Shown here piece after piece: positions 1 to 8,683 of a stretch of DNA of 64,000 nt; within the stretch, counting starts at the first letter, position 1; every line of letters starts with the position of its first letter. The DNA comes from Abditibacterium sp. (GTDB taxonomy: Bacteria > Armatimonadota > Abditibacteriia > Abditibacteriales > Abditibacteriaceae): NCBI GenBank assembly GCA_030448265.1, contig JAUJNG010000001.1, positions 214,490-278,489 of the forward strand, written 5' to 3'. The translations under genes were made by a program, and so were the position numbers. The notes beneath the pieces are model-generated. The model worked only from the letters and a program-made list of their open reading frames with translations. It was not told where the DNA came from and did no database searches.

Positions 1-585
1 CGAGTTGAGTTCCGCCGGTCGCCAGGGCAACCCGACGGTGTTTTGGAAGGAAAAGTGCCAGCCGAAAGCGCCAGGCGTGACTTCGGGGCCGCCCTGATTC
101 CAAAACGGCATCGGCCAACCCAGCGGATGCGCGATGGAAGGATGCTGATGGGAATTGACATAGCCTTCGGGCGTTATGATGCGGCCCGCCAAGCCCTTGC
201 GCCATCGGTCGCGCATTTGTCCAGGCTGTTCTTCGAGTAGGGAAGCGGGCCAAAGTCCTGGTTCGGCGAGCCATTCGTCCCACAGCGTGCCCCGCGGCCC
301 GCTCCCCCAGGGTTCGGAAAAATGACGCCAGTAAAGGGCGCGCAGCGAGACCATTGCCTTTTCCTGTCCAGGCACTTCAAAGCGCGGAAAGTCCTCGGCA
401 ATCGGCCCAGGCGGATCTTGCGGCCCACGTCGCGGCGGCGCAGGCGGCTCCGGCAATGCCGACTGCCCTGGATTTTGGGACGGCGAAGGCGGAATCGACT
501 GCGCCTGTTGCGCCTGGCACTCCCTGATGGACGTAACGCACATCAGGATCAATATCAAAGGCCCCAAGGCCAAGGTTGCTTTCAT
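1..585 (-). CDS. Secreted protein of unknown function, C-terminus outside window
   Basis: An open frame of 195 codons runs from an ATG at 585 off the left edge. AAGGAAA lies about 6 nt before the ATG, a good ribosome site. The N-terminus is a signal peptide: basic start (MKA), a hydrophobic stretch of about 15 residues, then polar residues with an A-Q-A type cleavage region near residue 25. A Pro/Gln-rich linker follows (about residues 26-60), then a globular part with many Trp, His and Pro, including the stretch NSHQHPSIAHPLGWP. I do not recognise the family. It is the last visible gene of a minus-strand operon with GH43, GH51 and a membrane protein, so an exported role in sugar-polymer use is plausible from context only. 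Confidence 0.75.
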   Translation of the reverse strand, partial: MKATLALGPLILILMCVTSIRECQAQQAQSIPPSPSQNPGQSALPEPPAPPRRGPQDPPGPIAEDFPRFEVPGQEKAMVSLRALYWRHFSEPWGSGPRGTLWDEWLAEPGLWPASLLEEQPGQMRDRWRKGLAGRIITPEGYVNSHQHPSIAHPLGWPMPFWNQGGPEVTPGAFGWHFSFQNTVGLPWRPAELNS

Positions 586-621
586 AGTGTTTCCTTTTGG
601 ATACAGCGAATTTATGCGCTG

Positions 622-2685
622 TTACGGCAGCAATGGATGCCCACTGCGCCCCTGCCAGGCATCAACGGCGAGCCAGAACAAAAACATCGAAACCTCGCCC
701 AGAATGAGGCCCAAAAAGAAGGGTGTCACGCGGCGATAGGTGTCGTGGCCGCCGAAGCGGGTAATCAGGGTTTTGGCGAGCCAGCCCAGAAAAAACGAGA
801 ACCAGGCGCGCTGCACGGGCGCCGTCAGCGCCAGCAGATAGCCGAGCGGATGCAACGGAAACCACGCCAGACGGCTGCGCGCCAGCACGATGGCAAAGGT
901 CGCCAGCCCGCCGACGCCCATCCAGCCCCAGTTGCCCCATCCGGCGTCCCTCGCGCCCCTGATGAACTCCTGCGAGTTTTGCGCGGGAAATTTGGGCGCG
1001 ACGGTCGAAAACCACAGGTGCAAGGTCAGCCCGCCCGCTTGGTAGCCGAGCCGCACTTTCATCCAGATGCCGACCGCCATCGCCACCAGAATGGCGGCGA
1101 AAATTAGCAGCCACAGGCGCCGCGCGGCGATGCCCCTGTCGTGCGCCAGTTTGAAAGCGTGGAGGAACGACGGCATCAAAAAGCCGCGCATATCCTGAAA
1201 AAACGAGACCTGAAAAAACGTGCCAGGCACGATGCTGGCCGGAGCGAGCCATTTTCCTGGCCCCGACCCAAAAAGCTGCGCCAGCGTCCCCAGCGGCACC
1301 CAGCCCTGATTGATGAACATCACGCCGCCTTCGATAATGGCGCGCGTCAGCACAATGGCCGTCACCAAATATAGTCCCCACAGCGCGAGGGCGACATCGA
1401 AGCGCATCCCCGCCGCGCAACTCCACGCCACCATAAACGCGAACGACGCCACGAACGCCCAGAACGCGGCAGGATAAGACAGCGCCTCTTGCTCTTCGGC
1501 GGGCGTGCTTCTGGCGCGGCCAAAAGCGCGGCGCACGATGTGGCGCAGATGTTCGCGCGCCGCATAAAGCAAAATCGCGGCATAGACGAGATAAGCGCCG
1601 ACCTGCTGAAAAGCAGTGAACGCTCTGGCGCCGCCGTCCGACGAATGCCCAATCGCCTGCGGCAGCGAAGCGTAGGGCAGACCGAAATAATAGGCGGCGA
1701 CATATTGAAACTGCACCAGCCACAGGAAAAACCACAGCGAAAACGAGACTTCCGCCGTCAGCAAGTAGGTGATGCCCACGAAAATCGGCCACACGTTCAA
1801 CCCGAACGGCGCGATCTGGTTCCAGGGCGCGTCGGTCAAAAGCCCACCGGTGGGCAGCCGCAGAGGCACCGGCGGCACATCGGGAAAGTAAACGTTGAGG
1901 CCGTTAATGATCTGAATGGCGACCGCCAAGCCAAAGCCGCACCACATCAACGGGTTGCGAAAAAAGCTGCCGATGACGCCCAGAGAATCGCGGCGGTCAA
2001 CGTCTTCGGTCAGTTCGAGCGGCAAACGCAACAGCGGAAACGACAGCGCCTCGCGCTCGCCCCACTGGGCGCGCAGCATCACCGAGAGGCTGCCCAACAT
2101 GACGTAAGACGCGAAAACAAAGCTGCTCCACGCCAAAACCGGCACCAGCCACGCGCCCCAGGGGATGTTTTCGGCGCCGCCGCCCAGATACCAGCCTTCG
2201 ATGGCGCTGCGGTTGGCGCCCGCGTAGTGGCCACTGGGATCGAGAGCGGGCGTGAACCAGGGCCGCAGATAGGTTTCCAGAAAATCCAGCCAGCCGTTTT
2301 CGCGCGTCGCAAAATAAAACGCGCCGATAAAGTGCGCCACGAAAAAACTCTCCGAACCCATGCCAGGCACGAGGGCCGAAAACAGGCAGGTGGTGTAGAT
2401 GGTGAGAATCTCGTTGCGCCCAAACGCCCAGCGCGCCGCGAACACGCGGAGCAGCGGGTTAATGACCAAAAGCAGCACCAAGAGCGCGCCCACCGCGCCC
2501 ACCGGCAAGTGTCCGGCGCCCAAATAGGTGTTTCTGAATTGCAAATCCACGATGGGAATGATGTAGCCAAACAGCGCCGCCAATCCCAGTGACAACACCA
2601 CCACGCGCGGCGTCACGCCGAAGGCGCGCGGGTCATGCGCCACCGGTTCGGAATCAGAAATTGAAGAGCGAGGAGAAAGGATCAT
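622..2685 (-). CDS. DUF6785/DUF6784-type polytopic membrane protein
   Basis: A 687-residue protein with a short polar N-terminus (about 30 residues) followed by many hydrophobic segments, starting with one near residues 30-50 and ending with several after residue 600. Length and pattern fit the uncharacterised DUF6785 (N-terminal) plus DUF6784 (C-terminal) family, common in Planctomycetota and Armatimonadota and often beside sugar-degradation genes. No biochemical role is known to me; transport of oligosaccharides is only a guess from neighbours. The ATG at 2685 lies 33 nt after the GH51 stop, so the two are very likely co-transcribed. The family assignment is from memory of the pattern; a Pfam search would settle it. 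Confidence 0.75.
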   Translation of the reverse strand: MILSPRSSISDSEPVAHDPRAFGVTPRVVVLSLGLAALFGYIIPIVDLQFRNTYLGAGHLPVGAVGALLVLLLVINPLLRVFAARWAFGRNEILTIYTTCLFSALVPGMGSESFFVAHFIGAFYFATRENGWLDFLETYLRPWFTPALDPSGHYAGANRSAIEGWYLGGGAENIPWGAWLVPVLAWSSFVFASYVMLGSLSVMLRAQWGEREALSFPLLRLPLELTEDVDRRDSLGVIGSFFRNPLMWCGFGLAVAIQIINGLNVYFPDVPPVPLRLPTGGLLTDAPWNQIAPFGLNVWPIFVGITYLLTAEVSFSLWFFLWLVQFQYVAAYYFGLPYASLPQAIGHSSDGGARAFTAFQQVGAYLVYAAILLYAAREHLRHIVRRAFGRARSTPAEEQEALSYPAAFWAFVASFAFMVAWSCAAGMRFDVALALWGLYLVTAIVLTRAIIEGGVMFINQGWVPLGTLAQLFGSGPGKWLAPASIVPGTFFQVSFFQDMRGFLMPSFLHAFKLAHDRGIAARRLWLLIFAAILVAMAVGIWMKVRLGYQAGGLTLHLWFSTVAPKFPAQNSQEFIRGARDAGWGNWGWMGVGGLATFAIVLARSRLAWFPLHPLGYLLALTAPVQRAWFSFFLGWLAKTLITRFGGHDTYRRVTPFFLGLILGEVSMFLFWLAVDAWQGRSGHPLLP

Positions 2686-2718
2686 CGGGCCACTCTAAAG
2701 ATGTTTTTTTCTGTGCTT

Positions 2719-4293
2719 TCAGCGCAAGGCGGTTTGCAAAACCGAAACGGAAGCGGGCGCAAAGAGGTGGCGCCAGCGTCCGTTTCGCGCCTCAACCGCG
2801 CCGCGCGCCGGTCGCAGCGCGTCGGGCGCATCGGGCGTGTTGTGGACGTGAATGTCGTCGTGGCAAAGCGTGGTGACGGTCGCCCCTTCCAACGCCGCGC
2901 CGTGCAACTCGATTTCGGCTTCAACGGCTTCGCTCGCGCTGGGATTAACGACGCTGAGCGTGAGCGAGCCGTCTTTGCGCGAGGCCGAACCCATCAGGCC
3001 AGGCAGTTGCTTTTCCGTTCCAACGTCGCGCAAAAGCGGAACGCGGCCCGCGTCAAGCTGGCCTGGCGAGCGGAAAGTGATGGCATCGGCCTCGAAATTC
3101 ACTCTCAGGCTCTGGCCGCCCTGATGCTCCCGATACATCGCGAAAACGTGGTAAGTCGGCGTGAGCAGCATGGTGGGGCCGTCGGTGAGCAGCAGTGATT
3201 GCAGCACGTTGACCGCCTGGGCAAGGTTGCCCATCGCGATTTTGTCGGCGTGACGGTTGAAGATGTCCAACGTCAGGGCCGCCACAAGAGCGTCGCGCAG
3301 CGTGTTTTGCTGCTGCCACAGCGAGTTCGGGTTGAGATTGGAACCCTGGGCGTGCCAGGTGCCCCACTCATCGACCAGGAGCTTAATTTCGCGCTGCGGG
3401 TCATAGCCGTCCATGATGGCGCGCTGCTGCACGATGAGCGGCTCCATCGCCAGACTGTCGAGCAGCAGCGAATACCACTGCTCAATCGAATACTGCGTCG
3501 TGGTTCCGGCCTGGCCCGTGCCCGCCCCGCTCCCATGATTAGTGGTGTAATAGTGCGCCCCAAAACCATGAATGCGCGGCTTGAAGAGGCCCAGACCCGA
3601 ACGAAACAATTCTTCAAAAAAGCGCTGCGTCCATTCGGGATCGTTGCGGTTGGGGCCGCAGGCGATGAGAAAAAGCGGCAGGTGCGGAAAATCGCGCAAA
3701 AAAGTGGCAAAGCGCCGGAATTCGCGGGCGTAATCTTCGGGCGAAAAATCGCCGCCGCACGCCCAGGCTTCGTTGCCCACGCCCCAGTATTGAACGTTGA
3801 ACGGCTCCGGCGAGCCGTTGCGCGCTCGTTCCAGGGCGAGCGTCGAATCGTGCGGATAGTTGCAGTATTCGACCCACTCGCGCATCTCGCGCGGCGAACC
3901 CGACGCCAGATTGCCCGCCAGATAGGGCTTGGCGCCCAACAGATGGCACAGGCGCAAAAACTCGTGGGTGCCGAAAGCATTGTCCTCGACCTTTTGGCCC
4001 CACCACAGGTTGACGCGGCGCGGGCGCTCCCCGCGCGGCCCGATGCCGTCCTGCCAGTGGTAATGATCCGCGAAACACCCGCCTGGCCAGCGCAAAACCG
4101 GCACTTTGAGCCTTTGCAGCGCCGCCACCACATCGAGCCGGACGCCGCCATCGTTGGGAATGCTCGAATCTTCGCCGACCCAGATGCCGCCATCCACGCA
4201 CGCGCCGAGGTGTTCGATGAAATGCCCGTAAAGTTCGGGTGCGATGGTGCCGATGGGATCATGGAGCGAAATCGAAATGCGAGCGAGGGACAT
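2719..4293 (-). CDS. abfA: GH51 alpha-L-arabinofuranosidase
   Basis: A 524-residue protein with the full GH51 layout: FIEHLGACVDGGIWVG near the N-terminus, LRWPGGCFADHYHW, then the acid/base Glu in GVGNEAWACGG and the nucleophile Glu in LLVDEWGTWH, followed by a C-terminal beta-sandwich. It should release terminal arabinofuranose from arabinan or arabinoxylan oligosaccharides. No signal peptide is visible, so it is probably cytoplasmic, as usual for this family. The open frame extends upstream to 4518 over the preceding gene; I chose the ATG at 4293 because homologous sequence begins there and it lies 37 nt past the GH43 stop. It sits in an operon with two GH43 proteins, pointing to arabinan/xylan turnover. 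Confidence 0.93.
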   Translation of the reverse strand: MSLARISISLHDPIGTIAPELYGHFIEHLGACVDGGIWVGEDSSIPNDGGVRLDVVAALQRLKVPVLRWPGGCFADHYHWQDGIGPRGERPRRVNLWWGQKVEDNAFGTHEFLRLCHLLGAKPYLAGNLASGSPREMREWVEYCNYPHDSTLALERARNGSPEPFNVQYWGVGNEAWACGGDFSPEDYAREFRRFATFLRDFPHLPLFLIACGPNRNDPEWTQRFFEELFRSGLGLFKPRIHGFGAHYYTTNHGSGAGTGQAGTTTQYSIEQWYSLLLDSLAMEPLIVQQRAIMDGYDPQREIKLLVDEWGTWHAQGSNLNPNSLWQQQNTLRDALVAALTLDIFNRHADKIAMGNLAQAVNVLQSLLLTDGPTMLLTPTYHVFAMYREHQGGQSLRVNFEADAITFRSPGQLDAGRVPLLRDVGTEKQLPGLMGSASRKDGSLTLSVVNPSASEAVEAEIELHGAALEGATVTTLCHDDIHVHNTPDAPDALRPARGAVEARNGRWRHLFAPASVSVLQTALR

Positions 4294-4330
4294 GGTGAAA
4301 ATTGGGATGCACAGCGAATGAATTCGCCGC

Positions 4331-5416
4331 CTATCGCGCGAGCGACACGACGGGCCGGATGCGCTGGTCGGGGCCGACTTCGACAGGTAGAATCGCGGCG
4401 CGCTCCTGAAACGGCGCGGCACGGTCGTTCCCAAAGAAAGTGGAATACAACTGCCCCTGCTTGTCGCGGAAAAACATATTGTGCCCCGCGTGCGGAATAG
4501 CCAGGTAAGCGGGCCCATATGGCCCCATCAGCTTGTCCGAGGAGGCGGCAAAACAAGAGTAAGTCCACTCCGGCTTGATCGGCCCGCCTTTGAAATCAAC
4601 CGAAGTCCCTTCGGGCGTGGCGAACTCCGCGCAGGAGAGGTGATAGCGCCCGTTGATTTTGGTGAGAAAAGCACCTTCCCAGCCGACGTGGCGCGAGTTG
4701 GCCGGCTTGAGCAGACGCGGCTTTTCGGCCAGAGCGCTCATGTCGTCGTTCATGCGCGCGATTTGACCGTTGGCCCACAGCCAGTAAACCGCGCCGTCAT
4801 CGTCTTGAAACAGCGAGGCGTCGATGCCAACCGCCAGAGGCTCCTTGGCGGCATCCACATACGGCCCTTCGGGTTTGCCGCTTTCGCTTTTGAGCAGACC
4901 GGAGAAAGTTTCCGGCGGCTTTCCGGCACGGCGCTTGACAATCGAGTGCGTAAGCCAGAAAGTGCCCTTGAGATAATGGATTTCAGGTGCCCAAACCGCG
5001 ATTGGGGTGCGCGGGTTGGGATCGCGCTGCCAGGTGCCGTCGCGCCACAGGTTCCACACCAGACCAAGCGGCTCCCAGGGGCCGTCCAACGATTTTGCGC
5101 GCCAGACGCGAATGCCTTCGCCCTGCGTCCACCAGTTTGGATAACCGGTCGTGCCGGTAAGATAATAGTTGCCATCACCCGCCAGAATAATCGCGGGATC
5201 ACGCACCGGAAAATCGAAGAGCGGCTTAATAGGCGGAAGCATGGCTCCTTGAATTGACTTCGCTGTGCCGGCGGGCGCTGTGATAGCGGGTGCTGTGTTG
5301 GCTGGGGCCACTTTGGGCGCCGAAGTCTGAGCCTGAGCGGGGTCTTGAAAAGCGGAACTGGCCAGCAACAGCCCGCCCAAGCCCCAGACGGCCCACCTGA
5401 GAAGGGTAGGTTTCAT
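4331..5416 (-). CDS. Secreted GH43 family glycosidase (arabinanase/xylosidase type)
   Basis: A 361-residue protein. The start at 5416 has AAAGGA 7 nt upstream; an ATG 24 nt earlier lacks a good ribosome site. A signal peptide (MKPTLLRWAVWGLGGLLLAS, ending ...AQA) and an Ala/Pro/Thr linker precede the five-bladed propeller. The three expected carboxylates can be placed: the base Asp in FPVRDPAII, the pKa-modulating Asp in GIDASLFQDD and the acid Glu in VGWEGAFL. WAPEIHYLKG is also typical of GH43. It should cleave arabinose or xylose linkages outside the cytoplasm; exact specificity cannot be read from sequence. It is the third gene of the operon, ahead of GH51. Confidence 0.9.
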   Translation of the reverse strand: MKPTLLRWAVWGLGGLLLASSAFQDPAQAQTSAPKVAPANTAPAITAPAGTAKSIQGAMLPPIKPLFDFPVRDPAIILAGDGNYYLTGTTGYPNWWTQGEGIRVWRAKSLDGPWEPLGLVWNLWRDGTWQRDPNPRTPIAVWAPEIHYLKGTFWLTHSIVKRRAGKPPETFSGLLKSESGKPEGPYVDAAKEPLAVGIDASLFQDDDGAVYWLWANGQIARMNDDMSALAEKPRLLKPANSRHVGWEGAFLTKINGRYHLSCAEFATPEGTSVDFKGGPIKPEWTYSCFAASSDKLMGPYGPAYLAIPHAGHNMFFRDKQGQLYSTFFGNDRAAPFQERAAILPVEVGPDQRIRPVVSLAR

Positions 5417-5446
5417 TGAATTTCCTTTGGAAATGTCCACATCGCT

Positions 5447-6385
5447 TCATGCCCCTGAGCGGGAGTAGGCGAGCGGGTTGAGACGGCTGGCGGCGGGGTC
5501 GCCAGGTTGAAGGTCGGGGAGCCAGCGCGCGGTGTCCTGGCGGTGAAATTTGTTTTGCGGCGCCGTGATGCGCGCATCGGCGGCGTGGTAGATGATGGTG
5601 AAAACTTCGCGGATGTCGGGCGTGGGGTTGCCAGGCGCGCAGTGCAGCGTCCAGCCGTAGTGCCAGGTCGCACCGCCTGGCTGCATTTCGCGGTAGTTGT
5701 GGGTGGGGATGCCGCGCTCGGTCACGATCTGGCCGATTTCACGGTCGGAAGCATCCGAGATTGGTGCGTCCTCGTTCACGGGCCGCACTTCGCCCATTTT
5801 GTGGGTTCCGGTGGCAAACGTCATGGTTCCCACGCGCCGCAGAATCGGCACGAGCGGCATCCACATCGTGACCGTATTGTCGGTATCGAGCGGCCAATAC
5901 GACTGGTCTTGATGCCAGGGCGTCGGCCCGCCGTTTGGCTCCTTGAACAGCGCCTGATCGTGGTAAATCCGCACCCCGTCCACGCCCAGCAAATCGGCGG
6001 CGATTTTGGCGAAGCGGCGCGCTAAAGTGAAGCGGCGCACCGCTTCGTCGCGCTCCCACAGGTTCATGATCTGCAAAAACGCCTTGCCGTAGGTGTCGCG
6101 CTCTTCGAGGGGCCGCGTTTCGGTGTTGAAACGGTCGGCAGCCTCGTTTATCACCGGACGGTAGGCGGCGATTTCTTCGGGTGAACACACTCCGCGCAGC
6201 AAAAGATGGCCGTCGCGCTGAAAACTTTCGATTTGCTCGCTCGACACGGGGTAGTCGCTGCTCAAATTGGGCAAAGCGGCGGGGTTCTGTTGGGTCTCAG
6301 TTATGGTTGCTTCTCCTTTATCTCGATGTGTTGGGCGCCTGAGGTGGGCGCGTCGGTGTAGATTTCGCCGTCGGCATCGAACCAC
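5447..6385 (-). CDS. Phytanoyl-CoA dioxygenase (PhyH) family protein, start uncertain
   Basis: Fe(II)/2-oxoglutarate oxygenase of the PhyH family. The HxD metal motif is in PWHQDQSYWPLD, the distal His in WTLHCAPG, and the 2-oxoglutarate-binding Arg probably in REVFTIIY. Substrate unknown; PhyH proteins are often found beside glycosidases in these phyla. The only in-frame ATG before the conserved region is at 6385, which would overlap the upstream GH43 gene by 28 codons. A better-placed ribosome site (GGAG) precedes an ATA codon at 6304, whose bases overlap the upstream TAA stop (ATAA). The protein probably begins near 6304, making it about 285 residues, but I give the longest frame. Second gene of the operon. 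Confidence 0.85.
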   Translation of the reverse strand: MVRCRRRNLHRRAHLRRPTHRDKGEATITETQQNPAALPNLSSDYPVSSEQIESFQRDGHLLLRGVCSPEEIAAYRPVINEAADRFNTETRPLEERDTYGKAFLQIMNLWERDEAVRRFTLARRFAKIAADLLGVDGVRIYHDQALFKEPNGGPTPWHQDQSYWPLDTDNTVTMWMPLVPILRRVGTMTFATGTHKMGEVRPVNEDAPISDASDREIGQIVTERGIPTHNYREMQPGGATWHYGWTLHCAPGNPTPDIREVFTIIYHAADARITAPQNKFHRQDTARWLPDLQPGDPAASRLNPLAYSRSGA

Positions 6386-7275
6386 AGTGGATCCATCGCC
6401 AGGCGAGGCACACGGTCTGCGCCGATGGCGTGATAAACCAGCCAGTCGCGCCCGTCGGGGCCGCTAAAAACTGAGTTGTGGCCCACTTCGAGGAAGCCGT
6501 TGCGGGGCCGCAACAGGGGGTTGCGCGGCGAGCGCGTCCAGGGGCCGCGAATGTCGGTTGCCGTTAAAACTCCGGCCTCGTAGCCGTGCGTCCAGCTCGA
6601 ATACCAGAAATAGTAGCGCCCGCCGCGCTTGAGCAGGCATGATCCCTCGACTCCGGCGCCGTCCCAGTCGCCCCCGCGCAGCGTTCGCACCGCGACTGAC
6701 CAGGGCGGCCCCACCAAACGGCACGACGGCAACTCAATTTCGCGCAAAATGAGCTGATTGCCACTTCCAGCATCGTAGGCGAGGTAATGGTGACCGTCGT
6801 CATCGGTGAAAAGGTGCCCGTCGTTGGCGCATTCGACTAAAGGCGCCTCGCGCGTCACGACTTCATATGGGCCCGCGATGTTTTGAGCGCGCGCGATGCC
6901 GATGGAATGGGGAAAGCGCGTCGCTTCGTTGTGGCAATTGAAAGTGAGATAAAAAGCGCCTTCGGCGTGGTGAATTTCGGGCGCCCAGAAGCGGTCGCGA
7001 TACCAGGCATCGAGCGCGATGGCGTCGCGCCGCAGCAGCCAGCCTTCGGGCTGCCACCCTTTCAAGTCGGGCGACGACCACAACTTCACGCCCTCAATCG
7101 CCTCGCCCAAGGGCGCGGGACAGCTTCCGGTGAGAAAGTAGCGGCCCCCGACGCGCGTGATCTGCGGGTCGCGAATGCCCGCTACCTCCGCGCAGTCGCA
7201 CGGGTTACAGTAGGAAAAGCGGGCCGCACCGTCGTTGTGGGTCATGAGCTTTGCACCGGTTCCACCCTTCAACAT
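6301..7275 (-). CDS. GH43 family glycosidase, cytoplasmic type
   Basis: A 324-residue GH43 five-bladed propeller without a signal peptide. Base Asp in EVAGIRDPQI, RFWAPEIHHAEGAFYL typical of blade 2, pKa modulator in CANDGHLFTDDDG, and the acid Glu in GAGVEGSCLL. It should act on arabino- or xylo-oligosaccharides inside the cell. The ATG at 7275 is the first; a second at 7245 is equally possible and neither has a strong ribosome site. First gene of the minus-strand operon that runs to the left edge. It ends in TAA overlapping the next gene's likely start. A TATAAT box lies about 28 nt upstream. Confidence 0.88.
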   Translation of the reverse strand: MLKGGTGAKLMTHNDGAARFSYCNPCDCAEVAGIRDPQITRVGGRYFLTGSCPAPLGEAIEGVKLWSSPDLKGWQPEGWLLRRDAIALDAWYRDRFWAPEIHHAEGAFYLTFNCHNEATRFPHSIGIARAQNIAGPYEVVTREAPLVECANDGHLFTDDDGHHYLAYDAGSGNQLILREIELPSCRLVGPPWSVAVRTLRGGDWDGAGVEGSCLLKRGGRYYFWYSSWTHGYEAGVLTATDIRGPWTRSPRNPLLRPRNGFLEVGHNSVFSGPDGRDWLVYHAIGADRVPRLAMDPLWFDADGEIYTDAPTSGAQHIEIKEKQP

Positions 7276-7302
7276 CCTGCTATATAGCGTCAGGTGTCAA
7301 TT

Positions 7303-7308
7303 ATTATA
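7303..7308 (-). promoter_or_regulatory. Candidate -10 box for the glycosidase operon
   Basis: On the minus strand GGG-TATAAT lies about 28 nt before the first ATG of the GH43 gene. No good -35 hexamer is present 16-18 nt upstream. A nearly identical GGGTATAAT stands before the divergent XRE/DUF4352 pair at 25521-25528, which makes this a plausible host promoter type. Confidence 0.4.
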
Positions 7309-7499
7309 CCCATTCCCGCCGCAAATTAAACATCGAGCGGTTGAAATTAATTCCTTTTGGTGTCGTTTGCATCTCTTGGCGGCGGTCTTTCCAACCGCAG
7401 CACATTTTTGACGGATTTTGACACAGGATGTCAATTTCAGGCAGGTTTGGCCAGTCGCTGATGTCATTGATGATCGGGGCTTTGGCTAAAATTTCCTTC

Positions 7500-8132
7500 A
7501 TGCCATTACTTTCACCACACGCGATTGCGGATCATCCCGTTCTCACCGCTTCGCAACGAGAGGAAATCAGCGGTTTTTGGGATGAAAATGGCTACTACGT
7601 CCTGGAAAATGCGCTTTCGAGCGAAGAAGTCGAAGCATTGCGGGCCGAAACCGCGCGCATTTGCGCGGGTGAAGCCGGAGAGATTCGCGGCGCCGAGCCG
7701 CGCAAAGAAGGCGAAAGCGATGACGAATTGCTCCAGCGCTTTTTGTGCATCCACTTCCCCCACAAAATCTCGCCCCTGATGCACGACGCGTCGTCTCATC
7801 CCGCGATTGTGGAGGTGTTAACTGCGGTGATTGGCCCCGATGTCAAGGCGATGCAGTCGATGCTCTTCATCAAAGCGGCGGGCAAACCTGGGCAGGCGTG
7901 GCATCAGGATGAAGATTTCATTCCCACGCGCGACCGCAGTCTGTGCGGCGCCTGGATCGCGCTCGACAAGGCCACAATCGAAAACGGCTGTCTGTGGATC
8001 ATCCCTGGCAGCCATAAACCTGGGATCTTGTGGGATCAGGAATGGCATGGCGACAAGCGCTTCGACTGCGGGCTGGAATCGGTGGCGCCAACACATCACG
8101 CAGTGAGGCCGAACCCAGAGACGACCACGTGA
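7500..8132 (+). pseudogene. PhyH family dioxygenase, 3'-truncated
   Basis: The frame begins at the ATG at 7500 and reads a normal PhyH N-terminus (SGFWDENGYYVLENALSSEE) and the HxD iron site in AWHQDEDFIPTRD, then LWIIPGSHKPG. After about residue 200 (GLESV) the family pattern ends and the frame runs out in unrelated residues to 8132. The distal His and the 2-oxoglutarate Arg are missing, so no active oxygenase is expected. The break lies at about 8095-8110, exactly where an oppositely oriented AraC-type remnant also ends. One deletion therefore removed the 3' ends of two convergent genes. The divergent partner is the glycosidase operon, separated by about 225 nt. Confidence 0.75.
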
Positions 8133-8490
8133 TCAAGTGGCGAAACAAGGTGTCGAGCAAATCGCCGTCGGCAACCTGCCTGATCAGGGGCCACTCAGAG
8201 GGCGGCGGCAAAGCAGGTTCCCCTTCCTCAATGGAGAAATGAAAAAACCCGTGGCGCGTGTTGCGCTCTTTGTCCCAGATGAATTGATCGATGCAGTCGG
8301 GGCGGCAGAGCAGTAACGACCCCTGAGGCAGTTCAATTTCCTGTTACCTGTTGCCCCTTTGACAGGCGTAGTGGGCGTTTCCCTCGACCATCCAGACGAA
8401 CTCGTAATCCCGCAGGTGGCGCGGGCCAAACGTCGCTCCAGGCGGATAAAAAGCGACGCTGGGAGAGGAAGCAAGCGACAAAATTATGAA
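8105..8490 (-). pseudogene. AraC-type regulator, cupin (sugar-sensing) domain remnant
   Basis: On the minus strand a frame reads AFYPPGATFGPRHLRDYEFVW, then an in-frame TAA, then LPQGSLLLCRPDCIDQFIWD and RHGFFHFSI. This is the N-terminal cupin domain of an AraC-family regulator of the type that controls polysaccharide genes. The helix-turn-helix half is absent: the pattern stops after RHLITWSSLG at about 8115, the junction with the truncated PhyH gene. No ATG is near the start; a TTG at about 8483 could have served. With a nonsense codon and no DNA-binding domain it cannot work as a regulator. Confidence 0.6.
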
Positions 8491-8683
8491 GGCGCCTTCG
8501 ATAGCACGCCAGGCTGCCGGCTGGCGTGCTCCTGTTTGATAGGCTTAATTTTGGCTTTGTTGTGCCGGCATTGCGACCGCGAGTCTTTGACCCGCGCGAT
8601 TGGGGACGGCGCCAGCTAGGGCGCAACATCTTCCGACTCGCTGATAATGCTCTCCCCAACCCGCGACACTGATTTTAGAACTT

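Noticed and set aside
1489..2592. 367-codon + strand frame opposite the DUF6785 gene
   Set aside because: Arg/Gln/His-rich shadow translation of a real membrane protein gene in GC-rich DNA; no motif or ribosome site. The same applies to 3199-4500 and 52990-54645.
7276..7298. TTGACA and TATATA as a promoter on the minus strand
   Set aside because: The spacer is only about 8 nt; the nearby TATAAT at 7303-7308 is a better -10.
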